Assembly (NCBI GenBank): GCA_040382055.1 | Contig: JBEIGE010000020.1 | Span: 1-50,490, forward strand | DNA from: JBEIGE01 sp040382055 | GTDB taxonomy: Bacteria; Pseudomonadota; Gammaproteobacteria; Burkholderiales; Burkholderiaceae_C | DNA length: 50,490 nt | Reading direction: 5' to 3' | Part shown: positions 1 through 8,200 of the stretch, in pieces | Numbering within the stretch: position 1 is the stretch's first letter | Layout: every line of letters begins with the position of its first letter | Notes under the pieces: generated by a model | Databases searched by the model: none | Told to the model about the DNA's origin: nothing | Seen by the model: only the letters and a program-made list of their open reading frames with translations | Translations under genes and position numbers: made by a program

Positions 1-82
1 CAGCAACTCTGTTGATTTAAACTGAATTCATAATTATGAGCAGTATCGGCTTTCTGTTGGCTGACGCAACTTATTGCAAAAT

Positions 83-703
83 TTACCTGAGCAGGTCCAA
101 AACTTCTTTGAATGCAGGGTGTTCAGCGGTACGTAACCATTCAAAGGCGACCATTTCCGTTGTGACAAGTTCAGCGCCGGCGCTGGCAAGACGGTCAAAA
201 GCGGCATCACGGTTGCGCTCAGTGCGCGAACCACTGGCATCTGTGACCACCCAGACCTCAAAGTCATCTTCCAGCAAATCCAGTGCAGTTTGCAGCAAAC
301 AAACATGGGTTTCACAGCCCGATATCACCACCGAGTTGCGCAAATGAGGTGATGTCATGGTCTTTTGCAAGTGCTTGGGTAGGCTGCGAGCATTGCCTTG
401 GAGAGCACGCTGATTCTGCTCAGGCCTCAACCATTCACCCAAGCCCTCTTCGACTGCGCTGAAATGCATCTTGGCCAGGGTTTTGCCATGCGCCTGTGCG
501 ATCAGGTCTTCCAATTCAGGCACAGTGGGCCCCAGTCCGGGTGGATTTTCTACTGTGGCCCACACTGGCACCCTGAATAGACGGGCAAGGTGAGCCAAGC
601 GCAGGGCATTAGCCTGCACGGCAGGACCCTCGTGAATAACGGGTAAAAGACGGGTCTGGTAATCGACCAGCACCAATTGAGATTCTTGCGATTCAAGCAG
701 CAT
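83..703 (-). CDS. Isochorismatase-family cysteine hydrolase
   Basis: This 206-residue protein has the isochorismatase/nicotinamidase alpha-beta fold. The three expected catalytic residues are visible: Asp14 (LVDYQ), Lys78 (LAKMHF) and Cys135 (ETHVCLLQ). Family members hydrolyse amides or vinyl ethers; the substrate here cannot be told. I chose the ATG at 703 rather than the longer frame reaching 724, because the family's start strand (QLVLVDYQ) then lies 9 residues from the N terminus. The start overlaps the last 11 bases of the upstream acuI-like gene, so the two are probably translationally coupled. A second, divergent family member lies at 17.5-18.1 kb. Confidence 0.85.
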   Translation of the reverse strand: MLLESQESQLVLVDYQTRLLPVIHEGPAVQANALRLAHLARLFRVPVWATVENPPGLGPTVPELEDLIAQAHGKTLAKMHFSAVEEGLGEWLRPEQNQRALQGNARSLPKHLQKTMTSPHLRNSVVISGCETHVCLLQTALDLLEDDFEVWVVTDASGSRTERNRDAAFDRLASAGAELVTTEMVAFEWLRTAEHPAFKEVLDLLR

Positions 704-1673
704 TTCGCACCACCACCCTGCCACGCACCTGACCGTTCATCAGGGCTTGGGCCCGCTCGATTGCGCCTTCAAGCGGCACTTCTTCAACCATGCTTTCCAG
801 CTTGGCGACGTCCAGATCCTGCACCAAGCGATCCCAGGCGCGTTGACGCTTGGGGAGAGGTGCCATCACGGAATCCACACCGACTAAAGTCACCCCGCGA
901 AGAATAAACGGCATCACTGTGGTGGGCAAATCCATGGCCTGCGCAAGGCCACAGGCGGCAACTACGCCACCGTATCGGGTTTGTGCCAACGCATTGGCCA
1001 AGGTGTGGGAGCCCACCACATCAACCACGGCGGCCCAGCGCTCTTTCTGAAAGGGTTTCCCCGGCGCAGCAAGCGTCGCGCGGTCCACCAGCGCGCTAGC
1101 ACCCAAGCTTTTCAAATACAGTTCCTGGCTCATCTTCCCCGTAGCAGCCACCACGTTGAAACCAAGTTTTGAAAGCAAGGCGATGGCCACACTTCCCACA
1201 CCACCGGTCGCCCCGGTTACCAGTACTTCACCATCAGCCGGTTTAACGCCGTGGTCTTCAAGGGCTAACACGCACAGCATCGCGGTATATCCTGCTGTGC
1301 CAATGGCCATGGCCTGGCGCGGGGAAAAAGCGCGAGGCAACTTGACCAGCCAGTTACCATTAAGGCGGGCCTTCTGAGCCAGGCATCCCCAATGCGTCTC
1401 ACCCACACCCCAGCCGTTGTGCACAACAAGGTCCCCTGGCTTCCAGTCGGGATGGCTGGATTCAATCACCGTACCCGCGCCATCAATACCGGCCACCATA
1501 GGCCAGGTGCGCACCACCGGACCCTTGTTGGTGATGGCCAGACCGTCCTTGTAATTCAACGTGGAGTAAGCCACTGACACCGTCACGTCGCCAGGTGGCA
1601 GCCGACCTTCGTCCATGTTTTGAACCGAGGCATTGAAACCCTCGGTGTTCTCAAGAAGTAGCGCCTTGAACAT
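693..1673 (-). CDS. acuI: Acrylyl-CoA reductase-type MDR oxidoreductase (AcuI/YhdH)
   Basis: A 326-residue zinc-independent medium-chain dehydrogenase/reductase, very close to the usual AcuI/YhdH length. The N-terminal GroES-like half carries STLNYKDGLA and VAGIDGAGTV. The Rossmann NADPH site is VTGATGGVGSVA at about residues 150-161. AcuI enzymes reduce acrylyl-CoA to propionyl-CoA, protecting cells from acrylyl-CoA during DMSP or 3-hydroxypropionate metabolism. I chose the ATG at 1673 because GGAAGG sits just upstream; a TTG 30 bases further up lacks such a site. It forms an operon with the isochorismatase-like gene, which it overlaps by 11 bases. AcuI is recognised by overall sequence character; the exact enoyl-CoA specificity is inferred. 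Confidence 0.88.
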   Translation of the reverse strand: MFKALLLENTEGFNASVQNMDEGRLPPGDVTVSVAYSTLNYKDGLAITNKGPVVRTWPMVAGIDGAGTVIESSHPDWKPGDLVVHNGWGVGETHWGCLAQKARLNGNWLVKLPRAFSPRQAMAIGTAGYTAMLCVLALEDHGVKPADGEVLVTGATGGVGSVAIALLSKLGFNVVAATGKMSQELYLKSLGASALVDRATLAAPGKPFQKERWAAVVDVVGSHTLANALAQTRYGGVVAACGLAQAMDLPTTVMPFILRGVTLVGVDSVMAPLPKRQRAWDRLVQDLDVAKLESMVEEVPLEGAIERAQALMNGQVRGRVVVRNAA

Positions 1674-1772
1674 AAAAACCCTTCCAGACTGGTGAAAATT
1701 CAATAAAAATCAATAAGTTATGAAGTTTTTCGAGAAATAACTTTAGCTTGACAGCGTCGCTGTTTAGCAATT

Positions 1773-2321
1773 ATGCTACGCGGCATGCGATCAACCCTGC
1801 TTTTTGCAAGTCTGCTTGTCACTGCTGGCGTGCATGCTCATCCGAGCCTGGCAGCAGATGATTTGGAACAGTTTTTGGTCCAAAAAGGAATGCTGTCCCG
1901 TATTGAGTTGGTGGGCCAAAATGTTACAAAAAAGGCCTCTGAGATAGTTGTTTCTGCTATGGGAGCCTTGGGAGTGCCCTACCGTCGAGGGGGTAATAAC
2001 TTTGAAAGCGGCTTTGATTGCAGTGGCTTCGTTCGTGCAATCTATGAGCAGACCGTGGGTTTGATACTGCCGCGACGCGCCGAGCAACAAGCTGCGGTTA
2101 CACAATCTATTGACCGTGCAGAGCTTCAGCCGGGTGATCTGGTATTTTTCAACACCATGAGGCGAACCTTCAGCCATGTCGGCATTTATGTAGGTGACAG
2201 CAAATTCATTCACTCTCCCAAACCCGGCGCTGAAGTGCGCATTGAAGACATGCGGGTGGCTTACTGGAGTAAACGTTTTGATGGCGCAAGGCGCATGCCT
2301 GCCGGCGATACCTCGCCCTGA
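1773..2321 (+). CDS. Secreted NlpC/P60 (C40) peptidoglycan endopeptidase
   Basis: A 182-residue protein with a signal peptide (residues 1 to about 28, ending near SLAA) and a C-terminal NlpC/P60 domain. The catalytic triad is clear: Cys83 in FDCSGFV, His135 in SHVGIYVG and His147 in FIHSP. Such enzymes cleave the D-Glu-diaminopimelate bond of cell-wall stem peptides in the periplasm, usually in wall turnover or cell separation. The gene is monocistronic, diverges from acuI and converges on the histidine phosphatase gene, with a hairpin terminator between them. MRSTLLF, four residues in, is an alternative start. Confidence 0.9.
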   Translation: MLRGMRSTLLFASLLVTAGVHAHPSLAADDLEQFLVQKGMLSRIELVGQNVTKKASEIVVSAMGALGVPYRRGGNNFESGFDCSGFVRAIYEQTVGLILPRRAEQQAAVTQSIDRAELQPGDLVFFNTMRRTFSHVGIYVGDSKFIHSPKPGAEVRIEDMRVAYWSKRFDGARRMPAGDTSP

Positions 2322-2350
2322 AAGATAGAGCGACATAGCTTTCTAGAATC

Positions 2351-2373
2351 AAAGCGCTGAAACAGTGCTTTTT
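2351..2373 (+). terminator. Intrinsic terminator after the NlpC/P60 gene
   Basis: Bases 2351-2359 (aaagcgctg) pair with 2363-2371 (cagtgcttt) around a 3-base loop, with one G-U wobble. A run of five T (2369-2373) lies at the 3' side. It lies 30 bases after the peptidase stop codon. The A-rich 5' arm may let it work in both directions for these convergent genes. Confidence 0.6.
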
Positions 2374-2401
2374 CTATCCCGGTTAATGCTCACGCGCAGC
2401 G

Positions 2402-3037
2402 CTAGGCATCCACTGTCAGTCTGGCCAACACACGCACAACACCCTTGTTATCGGCTTGCAGCACCAGGCCCTCACCAGAGGCGGTGGGAGTCTGGACCAG
2501 ATCAGACAAGACAAACATGTGGGTGACCCAAACCTCAAAACCACCCTTATTGAGCTGTTTGACAGCCGAAACGGACTTGCGCAATTGCTCCAGCGAAGCT
2601 TGGTTGGTGGTCTCCGTACCTGCCACGGGTGATGCAAGCGCAGCCCATGACTCCTGCACGCCGAATGCCAGTCTGGCTGTGTCCGCACACCGGCACCAAG
2701 GGCTATTGCGAATCCGTGAAGGTTGCAGACTGCGTGCCTTGAACCAAGCCCCAATGCGCAGCGCCTGGGCACGGCCTTGCTCACTGAGATTGCGCTGAGT
2801 GGCGCAATCTCCGAGCACAAAACCAGGTGGATCGAAGGTTCCTGGCGCAATGGCGTGACGAAATGCAATGACCACGCCGCCCATGCGCAATGCCGCCTCA
2901 ACTTCGGCGTGATTTGTACCACTTGGGGCAGCCCAAGCTTTCAAAGTCAGCACAGATGGCGCGAGTAACGACACCAGTCCAGCACCAAGGACCTGGCGCT
3001 TTTTGGATGAAAACAGGTCTGAATCCTTATTGGTCAT
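2402..3037 (-). CDS. Exported histidine phosphatase superfamily protein
   Basis: A 211-residue protein with an N-terminal export signal (KKRQVLGAG then a hydrophobic stretch to about residue 36, possibly Tat-like with KR in place of RR). The phosphatase core begins at FRHAIAPG, with nucleophile His61. It continues through the family block RNLSEQGRAQALRIG, the SPWCRCADTA segment and a second histidine in VTHMFVL. These are hallmarks of branch 1/SixA-like histidine phosphatases. The variant 'DPPGF...DCATQRNLS' is one I associate with exported betaproteobacterial members. The substrate is unknown. It is a single gene between convergent and divergent neighbours. Confidence 0.8.
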   Translation of the reverse strand: MTNKDSDLFSSKKRQVLGAGLVSLLAPSVLTLKAWAAPSGTNHAEVEAALRMGGVVIAFRHAIAPGTFDPPGFVLGDCATQRNLSEQGRAQALRIGAWFKARSLQPSRIRNSPWCRCADTARLAFGVQESWAALASPVAGTETTNQASLEQLRKSVSAVKQLNKGGFEVWVTHMFVLSDLVQTPTASGEGLVLQADNKGVVRVLARLTVDA

Positions 3038-3125
3038 GGTTAATTAGCTATTTAAAATGTAGCAAAAAGTTCCAAACTATCCAATGACTGGCTCGTTGGT
3101 TGTGAGCGATGATATTCTGAGAGCC

Positions 3126-3527
3126 ATGACCGAACAAACCCCCTTCCCCACACTTACCAAAACAGTTTTATTCACCGATACACATGGCCGCGCCCGTTTT
3201 CGTGACGAGTCTGTTGCGCTTTCAGAGGGTACGCCCCAAACCAGCCTGACTCCGCTGATGACCAGCAGCGGCTACCAGTTGCGCCATAGTCCGGTGGGTT
3301 TTCGCAGTACGTTTCATTGCACGTCTGCACCACAGTGGGTGTTCATTCTCCAGGGTCAGATGGAGATTGGCTTGCATGACGGAGAGTCACGTGTATTCAC
3401 GGCGGGGCAGCATTTTTATTCGGCAGACTTGTTGCCGGAGGGATCAAAGTTTGACCCCGCCATCCATGGCCACTGGAGTCGACAGGTGGGAGACGAGCCG
3501 CTGGTGACGCTGTTTGTCAGAGGTTAA
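3126..3527 (+). CDS. Small cupin-domain protein
   Basis: A 133-residue single-domain protein. The central segment STFHCTSAPQWVFILQGQMEI followed by FTAGQHFYSAD resembles the two conserved cupin beta-strand motifs (metal-binding His/Gln plus the G-x-G turn). Small cupins may be metal dioxygenases, isomerases or ligand sensors; nothing here decides which. I chose ATG 3126, because the longer frame from 3084 adds 14 residues that do not look conserved. It ends four bases before the VOC gene, so the two form a probable operon, perhaps serving the neighbouring catabolic locus (inference). Confidence 0.7.
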   Translation: MTEQTPFPTLTKTVLFTDTHGRARFRDESVALSEGTPQTSLTPLMTSSGYQLRHSPVGFRSTFHCTSAPQWVFILQGQMEIGLHDGESRVFTAGQHFYSADLLPEGSKFDPAIHGHWSRQVGDEPLVTLFVRG

Positions 3528-3531
3528 AGCC

Positions 3532-4239
3532 ATGAAAACTCACATTGACCATCTTGTGGTGGCGGCCCAGAATCTGGAACAAGGCGTTCAGTGGTGCGAG
3601 ACAACATTGGGCATTACTCCTGCAGCAGGTGGATCACACGCATTGTTTGGAACCCATAACCGGCTGTTCAAAATTGCCACCCCTGCCAACCCGATGGCCT
3701 ATCTTGAAATTATTGCCATCGAGCCCGGGGCCAAAGGCCCAGCCAATCCGAACGCCAAACGCTGGTTTGACCTGGACGATGCCACTCTCAAGACGGCCAT
3801 AGCCATTGAGCCGCAGTTGGTGCATTTTGTTGTCAATACCCAAGACATTGCGGCTGCGCTTAGTGCGCTCAAAGCCCAGGGCATCGACCGTGGCCCAGCC
3901 CTGACAGCCAGCCGCCACACACGCAAAGGGGTGCTGCAGTGGCAGATCTCGGTTCGCGAAGACGGTCAGCGCTTGTTCAACGGCACCCTGCCAACCCTGA
4001 TCCAGTGGGGCAAGTCCGGCGATGCTGAGCCTCTGCGCCTGCACCCGCGCAACAGCCTGCCACGCTCAGGCATAAGCCTGAAAAATATCGCCGTCAGTCA
4101 CCCGAACGCTGCCAAGTTACAGACCGCCTACTCGGCCATCGGCTTGATGGGCGTTGAAGTATCTGAAGGACTGGCAAACATTGTTGCAACACTGCAAACC
4201 CCCAAAGGCCTGGTTCAGCTGCACAGCCGAGGTGTTTAA
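3532..4239 (+). CDS. VOC/glyoxalase-like domain protein
   Basis: A 235-residue protein starting with HIDHLVVAAQNLEQGV, the typical first strand-helix of the vicinal oxygen chelate fold. AYLEIIAIEP and LVHFVVNTQDI mark further beta-alpha modules, so the overall form matches the two-module 'glyoxalase-like' family (PF13468 type). Members bind a metal or a ligand; the reaction is unknown here. ATG 3532 follows the cupin stop at once, with AGAGGT as ribosome binding site. The gene is convergent with the ferredoxin gene, leaving only 8 bases between their stop codons. Confidence 0.8.
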   Translation: MKTHIDHLVVAAQNLEQGVQWCETTLGITPAAGGSHALFGTHNRLFKIATPANPMAYLEIIAIEPGAKGPANPNAKRWFDLDDATLKTAIAIEPQLVHFVVNTQDIAAALSALKAQGIDRGPALTASRHTRKGVLQWQISVREDGQRLFNGTLPTLIQWGKSGDAEPLRLHPRNSLPRSGISLKNIAVSHPNAAKLQTAYSAIGLMGVEVSEGLANIVATLQTPKGLVQLHSRGV

Positions 4240-4247
4240 TCTCAGGC

Positions 4248-4526
4248 CTACAGATCCAGAACCAGCATCGCCGATTTAGCTCGGGAGCAGCACGGCGTGA
4301 ACTGGTCATTGGCGGCCTGCTCTTGCGCAGTCAGATACTGGTCACGGTGGTCTGCAACACCCTCGATCAGGCCAGTCAGGCAAGTACCGCAAATACCCTG
4401 GGCACAAGCGGTAAGAATGGTGATGCCCTCAAACGAAAGCGCTTCCACAACCGTGCAGTCCTGAGCAACCTCAATGACTTGGCCTGTACTGTGAATTTTG
4501 ACTTTAAAGGCCGTATTGGGAGTCAT
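4248..4526 (-). CDS. Stand-alone plant-type [2Fe-2S] ferredoxin
   Basis: A 92-residue protein with the ferredoxin cluster ligands Cys41, Cys46 and Cys49 (ACAQGICGTC) plus a Cys at 79/80 (TPCC). The sequence around them (LTGLIEG, DQYLTAQEQA) is like the C-terminal ferredoxin domain of VanB/phthalate dioxygenase-type reductases. The FMN- and NAD-binding domains that normally precede it are absent. Its ATG overlaps the stop codon of the Rieske oxygenase gene by four bases, so it is very probably the electron donor of that oxygenase. A reductase to reduce the ferredoxin is not encoded nearby. Confidence 0.85.
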   Translation of the reverse strand: MTPNTAFKVKIHSTGQVIEVAQDCTVVEALSFEGITILTACAQGICGTCLTGLIEGVADHRDQYLTAQEQAANDQFTPCCSRAKSAMLVLDL

Positions 4527-5554
4527 GCGCTTTGCTCCAGCGCAATCAAACGGTCAAGTATTTTGCGGGACTGCACGCCCCCACTATCTATATTGAGTAA
4601 TAACAGCTTGCGGTCGGGGTGCTTGAGCAGGTTTTGTTGCTGGCGCTCCAGCATCTCCCGGTCTTCAGAAAAAATCTGTCCCTGACCCTGACGTATCGAA
4701 TCAGTAAGGGCTTTGTCCTGCGGGTTGAATTTGCGCGCCATCCCCCAGAAGTAGTGGATGGAATGTTCGGTCTCCGGGGTGATGAAATCCACCACCACGC
4801 TGTAGGCTTTTTTATCGTTGGGGGCATCGTAACCGCCGTAACCCATGAGGGCTACGCCTACCTCGATCATGACGCTACTGGGTGGCGTGAATCGGCAGAT
4901 CTGCCACCGGTCCACCAACACATCATCCGGCAGGTTGTTCCCGCGCAAGGCCATTTTCCAAAACGGCGGGGGCTCAATACCAGACATGAACCGGCTGGTG
5001 GTGACCTGCTCATCCTCCAGCGAGGTTTGACAAGGTGATTCGTCTATTTCTTTCTGTCCTATGCTGTTGGCATGCACATAGGTCTCATGCGTCAAGTCCA
5101 TCAGGTTGTCTATCATCAGCCGGTAATCGCAGGCAATGTGATACAGACCTCCGCCAAAGGCCCATTCGGGATTGTCATACCACGCCAGGTGACGGATCTT
5201 GGCGGGGTCAGCCAGACTGGGGTCCCCAGTCCAGACCCAGATAAAACCGTAACGCTCCTGCACAGGAAACGAGCGTATGGCCGGAAATCCGCGCACCCGC
5301 TGTCCCGGCATGGCAATGGTTTTTCCATCGCACCCCATTTCCAGGCCGTGGTAACCGCAGACCAGCGTGCCGTTGATGACCCGCCCCAAAGAAAGGGGGG
5401 CACCGCGGTGAGGACAGAAGTCTTCCAGTGCAGCTACCGTGCCATGAGCTGCACGGTAGAACACGATGTTTTCACCGCAAATCTTTCGGCCCAGTGGCTT
5501 TTCTTCAATTTCATCGGGGGTACAGGCAACGTACCAGGCGTTTTTAGGAAACAT
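4523..5554 (-). CDS. Rieske non-heme iron oxygenase, VanA-like
   Basis: A 343-residue oxygenase alpha subunit. The Rieske [2Fe-2S] centre is Cys47-x-His49 (CPHRG) and Cys66-x2-His69 (CGYHG). The mononuclear iron site is DNLMDLTHETYVH with His156 and His161. Length and layout match the vanillate demethylase/phthalate/toluenesulfonate oxygenase group, which dealkylate or hydroxylate aromatic or heterocyclic substrates. I chose ATG 5554 because a strong AAGGAGGAG precedes it; the longer frame from 5605 runs through the end of the deacetylase gene. It is the fourth gene of a five-gene operon and is followed by its ferredoxin. The substrate is unknown. Confidence 0.9.
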   Translation of the reverse strand: MFPKNAWYVACTPDEIEEKPLGRKICGENIVFYRAAHGTVAALEDFCPHRGAPLSLGRVINGTLVCGYHGLEMGCDGKTIAMPGQRVRGFPAIRSFPVQERYGFIWVWTGDPSLADPAKIRHLAWYDNPEWAFGGGLYHIACDYRLMIDNLMDLTHETYVHANSIGQKEIDESPCQTSLEDEQVTTSRFMSGIEPPPFWKMALRGNNLPDDVLVDRWQICRFTPPSSVMIEVGVALMGYGGYDAPNDKKAYSVVVDFITPETEHSIHYFWGMARKFNPQDKALTDSIRQGQGQIFSEDREMLERQQQNLLKHPDRKLLLLNIDSGGVQSRKILDRLIALEQSA

Positions 5555-5573
5555 GAGCGCCAGCTCCTCCTTG

Positions 5574-6494
5574 TCAGGTCGAATAGGAAGCCATCTTAGT
5601 TGCATGCCTGTGGATTGCGCAAGGTGTCGTCATCCAGACCCGTCCAGCATCTCTTGCTGCCGCTACTTTTTCCAATGCTTGGCGCAAATAGCGAAGACGG
5701 TAAGGTTGACCCATGATGTAGGGGTGAAGCCCAATACCCATTACCAACGCGGGAGAGCCAGGTTTTTGGGTTTGCAAAAGCATTTCGTCAAGCTGATCCG
5801 CAATCATCTGACCGAAATCCTTGGCATCCAACTGCCGCGCAATGATCATCGGGATATCGTTGAGCTCTTGCGGGTAAGGAACTGACCAGAATGACCTGGC
5901 ACTGCGGGTGCGCATGGGAACAGGCTGGTCATCATGGCACCAATTCAAGGTGTACTCATAGCCGGTCTCGGCCAGCAGATCAGGGGTCGTAAGGCTCTCT
6001 GAAATCCAGGGCGACAACCATCCCGAAACGTTTTGGCCACTGTTGAGGAGGATCTGCTGCCTGCAGTCGAGCAAAAGCTGTCGTTCTGCTTCTTCGTCAA
6101 GCACACTTTGCCGCTGCGCATTGCTGTAACCATGACCAACCAATTCATCACCGCGAGCCACACACGCAGCGACAAGCTCAGGGCAGTGGTCGTAAAGAGC
6201 CGTATTGATGATTGCCGCAGCGGGCAGGCACAAATTGTCAAACAGTTCAAGGCAGCGCCAGGCACCGACGCGGTTGCCATACTCCCGCCAGCTGTAGTTC
6301 AATACATCGGGCTGAGGACTGACAGGGCCAATAGCCGCACCCATTCCCTCGCCAAAGGCAAAGTGTTCAATATTGAAGCCCAGGTACACCGCCAGACCGG
6401 CACCACCGGGCCAGCGGTATAAGGCACGTTTGTGAATGCCAGAATAGTCAAAACGGCCGTCTGGCGGAAGCGTTCCGCTGAAGTGGCTTGCCAT
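5574..6494 (-). CDS. Polysaccharide deacetylase-fold, allantoinase-like (PuuE-type) hydrolase
   Basis: A 306-residue protein of the NodB/polysaccharide deacetylase superfamily. It lacks the classic TFDDG. The first motif is FNIEHFAFGEG and the second is VGHGYSNAQRQ. The C-terminal block GLHPYIMGQPYRLRYL is typical of the PuuE-like subgroup, which opens cyclic amides such as allantoin rather than deacetylating polysaccharide. There is no signal peptide, so it should act in the cytosol. It begins 7 bases after the SnoaL-like gene and ends 19 bases before the oxygenase gene. The context suggests a ring-opening step on an N-heterocycle; that is inference. Confidence 0.82.
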   Translation of the reverse strand: MASHFSGTLPPDGRFDYSGIHKRALYRWPGGAGLAVYLGFNIEHFAFGEGMGAAIGPVSPQPDVLNYSWREYGNRVGAWRCLELFDNLCLPAAAIINTALYDHCPELVAACVARGDELVGHGYSNAQRQSVLDEEAERQLLLDCRQQILLNSGQNVSGWLSPWISESLTTPDLLAETGYEYTLNWCHDDQPVPMRTRSARSFWSVPYPQELNDIPMIIARQLDAKDFGQMIADQLDEMLLQTQKPGSPALVMGIGLHPYIMGQPYRLRYLRQALEKVAAARDAGRVWMTTPCAIHRHATKMASYST

Positions 6495-6501
6495 CAGCGT
6501 A

Positions 6502-6945
6502 TCACGCCGGAATCAGACCGGCACGAACGAGTAACCATTCGGCACTGTCGTTCCAGACGTCCATCTCGGTGATCAGACCGTCACGAACCACATAGCGGTC
6601 AACATATCGATTGCCTTCAAATGGAGTTCCGTCCGGCCACTCGCCATACAAGGTTCCCAAGCTGTAAACCACCGTATCAGCGGGGTCGGTTATAACTCCC
6701 GTAATACTGCCAACGATCTCTGTACGCTCGATACGCTTTTTCACCCATTTATATCGCGAGGCATTAAAAGCGGTGCATTCGGTCGGGTCTTTCATGGCGC
6801 GCCCACCGGTGAAGCGGATGCGCATGGAAGGCGACACAAATCTTCGCGCCGTCACAGGGTCTGGGATCATGATGATGCGAAGAAATTCGTCAACAATTTC
6901 ACCCGCCGTGACGGGACTGGCGGTTTTGGCTGGAGAAGTAGTCAT
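6502..6945 (-). CDS. SnoaL-like / NTF2-fold protein
   Basis: A 147-residue protein with the pattern of the NTF2-like superfamily: an N-terminal helix (TAGEIVDEFLRIIM), a cone of strands and a C-terminal RYVDRYVVRDGLITEMDVW strand pair that ends the fold. Members include isomerases, dehydratases and the beta subunits of ring-hydroxylating dioxygenases. Here it sits in an operon with a Rieske oxygenase, but it looks like the SnoaL group rather than a true small subunit. It lies 9 bases after the Bug gene and 7 bases before the deacetylase gene. Its role is unknown; an isomerase or binding protein for a pathway intermediate is possible. Confidence 0.72.
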   Translation of the reverse strand: MTTSPAKTASPVTAGEIVDEFLRIIMIPDPVTARRFVSPSMRIRFTGGRAMKDPTECTAFNASRYKWVKKRIERTEIVGSITGVITDPADTVVYSLGTLYGEWPDGTPFEGNRYVDRYVVRDGLITEMDVWNDSAEWLLVRAGLIPA

Positions 6946-6954
6946 GCTGAATTA

Positions 6955-7938
6955 TCAGCTAATGACCTCAACATTTGCATTGCGGGCTACGGTGCGCCAA
7001 GAATCAATTTGTGACCTGATGAGCTTGTTAAAGTCTTCCCCATAAACATTGGGCGTACGCGGCAAGGTTTGTAGCTCTTCAAAGCGTGCGGCCAAGTCAG
7101 GGCGAGCCAATATGTCAGGAATCAAGGCGGTGAGCCTTTGAGCAATCGGTGTCGGCAGCCCTTTTGGCGCAGACAGCCCCAACCACTGAGACCCGGTGAG
7201 GTTGGGGTAACCCAGTTCAGCAAAAGTTGGAATATTGGGCAAAGCCGGCAGACGCCTGGGGGTCGAGACAGCCAGCGCACGCAAGGAGCCAGCCTTGAGC
7301 TGGGCCACATTGGTGGTGATGGGGTCGAACACGCTATCGATCTGGCCACCCAGAAGATCCTGCATGGCAGGGGCGCTGCCCTGGTAAGGCACATGGTCAT
7401 GCTGGGGAGCCTTGCCCTCGATTTTGAGGAGCTCACCAAACAAATGATTGGCCGAACCAATTCCTGAGGTGCCGTAACGAACTGGTTTTGTTCTGGCTGT
7501 TGACACGTACTGATCCAAAGTCTGGAAAGGCGACTGTGCTCGCACCAGCAGCACCATGGGCGCCTCAACCAGGGCCCCCATGTGCGTGAAGTCGTTGACG
7601 GCATCAAAGGGCATGACTTTTCGGGTAGCCGTGGCATAAATATGAACTGCGGCATGGCTGACCAACAGGGTGTAGCCATCGTTGGGCTGCTTGGACACGT
7701 AATCGGTGCCAATGAGGCCGCCTGCACCCGCGCGATTTTCAATGAGCACCGTTTGACCAAGGGCTGTGGACAGGTGTGGTGCCATCAAACGGGCTACGGT
7801 ATCAACCAAACCACCCGGGGGGAACTGGGCTACCAGTTTGATAGGACCACGTGTGGGCCAAGCAGCTCCTTGTGCGCTGACGATAGCGGGCGCAGCAAGA
7901 ATGGATGCGCCTGCGACTAGTAATTCACGACGTTTCAT
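6955..7938 (-). CDS. Bug-family periplasmic solute-binding protein
   Basis: A 327-residue protein of the Bug (TctC-like) family, very abundant in Burkholderiales. After a signal peptide (MKRRELLVAGASILAAPAIVSA) come the family motifs WPTRGPIKLVAQFPPGG and VENRAGAGG-like IENRAGAGGLIG, the latter forming the ligand loop. VPYQGSAPAMQDLLGGQID follows, where carboxylates are usually bound. Bug proteins deliver organic acids or amides to tripartite tricarboxylate transporters, but no TctA/TctB genes are next to it; orphan Bug proteins are common. As the first gene of the catabolic operon it probably binds the pathway substrate. Confidence 0.92.
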   Translation of the reverse strand: MKRRELLVAGASILAAPAIVSAQGAAWPTRGPIKLVAQFPPGGLVDTVARLMAPHLSTALGQTVLIENRAGAGGLIGTDYVSKQPNDGYTLLVSHAAVHIYATATRKVMPFDAVNDFTHMGALVEAPMVLLVRAQSPFQTLDQYVSTARTKPVRYGTSGIGSANHLFGELLKIEGKAPQHDHVPYQGSAPAMQDLLGGQIDSVFDPITTNVAQLKAGSLRALAVSTPRRLPALPNIPTFAELGYPNLTGSQWLGLSAPKGLPTPIAQRLTALIPDILARPDLAARFEELQTLPRTPNVYGEDFNKLIRSQIDSWRTVARNANVEVIS

Positions 7939-7961
7939 GATTGTCTCCAGAAAGATACCGC

Positions 7962-8057
7962 AATGAAGCGATGTAGATTAATTGAACACACAACAGCTGA
8001 GTCAGACCCCTATTAGCAAAAAATATGCCAATTTTGAGTTTCCGAAATCGCTTCATT
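7962..8057. promoter_or_regulatory. Inverted repeat in the divergent promoter of the catabolic locus
   Basis: Bases 7962-7972 (aatgaagcgat) and 8047-8057 (atcgcttcatt) are perfect 11-base reverse complements, 74 bases apart. They lie in the 262-base gap between the divergent Bug operon and the dihydropyrimidinase gene. One arm is 24 bases before the Bug start codon and the other 144 bases before the dihydropyrimidinase start. A pair of half-sites for one regulator, perhaps with DNA looping, would fit. No regulator gene lies next to it. Confidence 0.45.
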
Positions 8058-8200
8058 TTGGTGCATGAATGGCCTTATCGGCACCCGGGAATTCAACCGG
8101 TAGTGACCTGAACGCGCCATTTTGAGCATTGATGGCACGTAAACATTTGATTAAATCCAGTCAAATTGGGATGATGGCTAAACATTCACAAGGCAGACTT

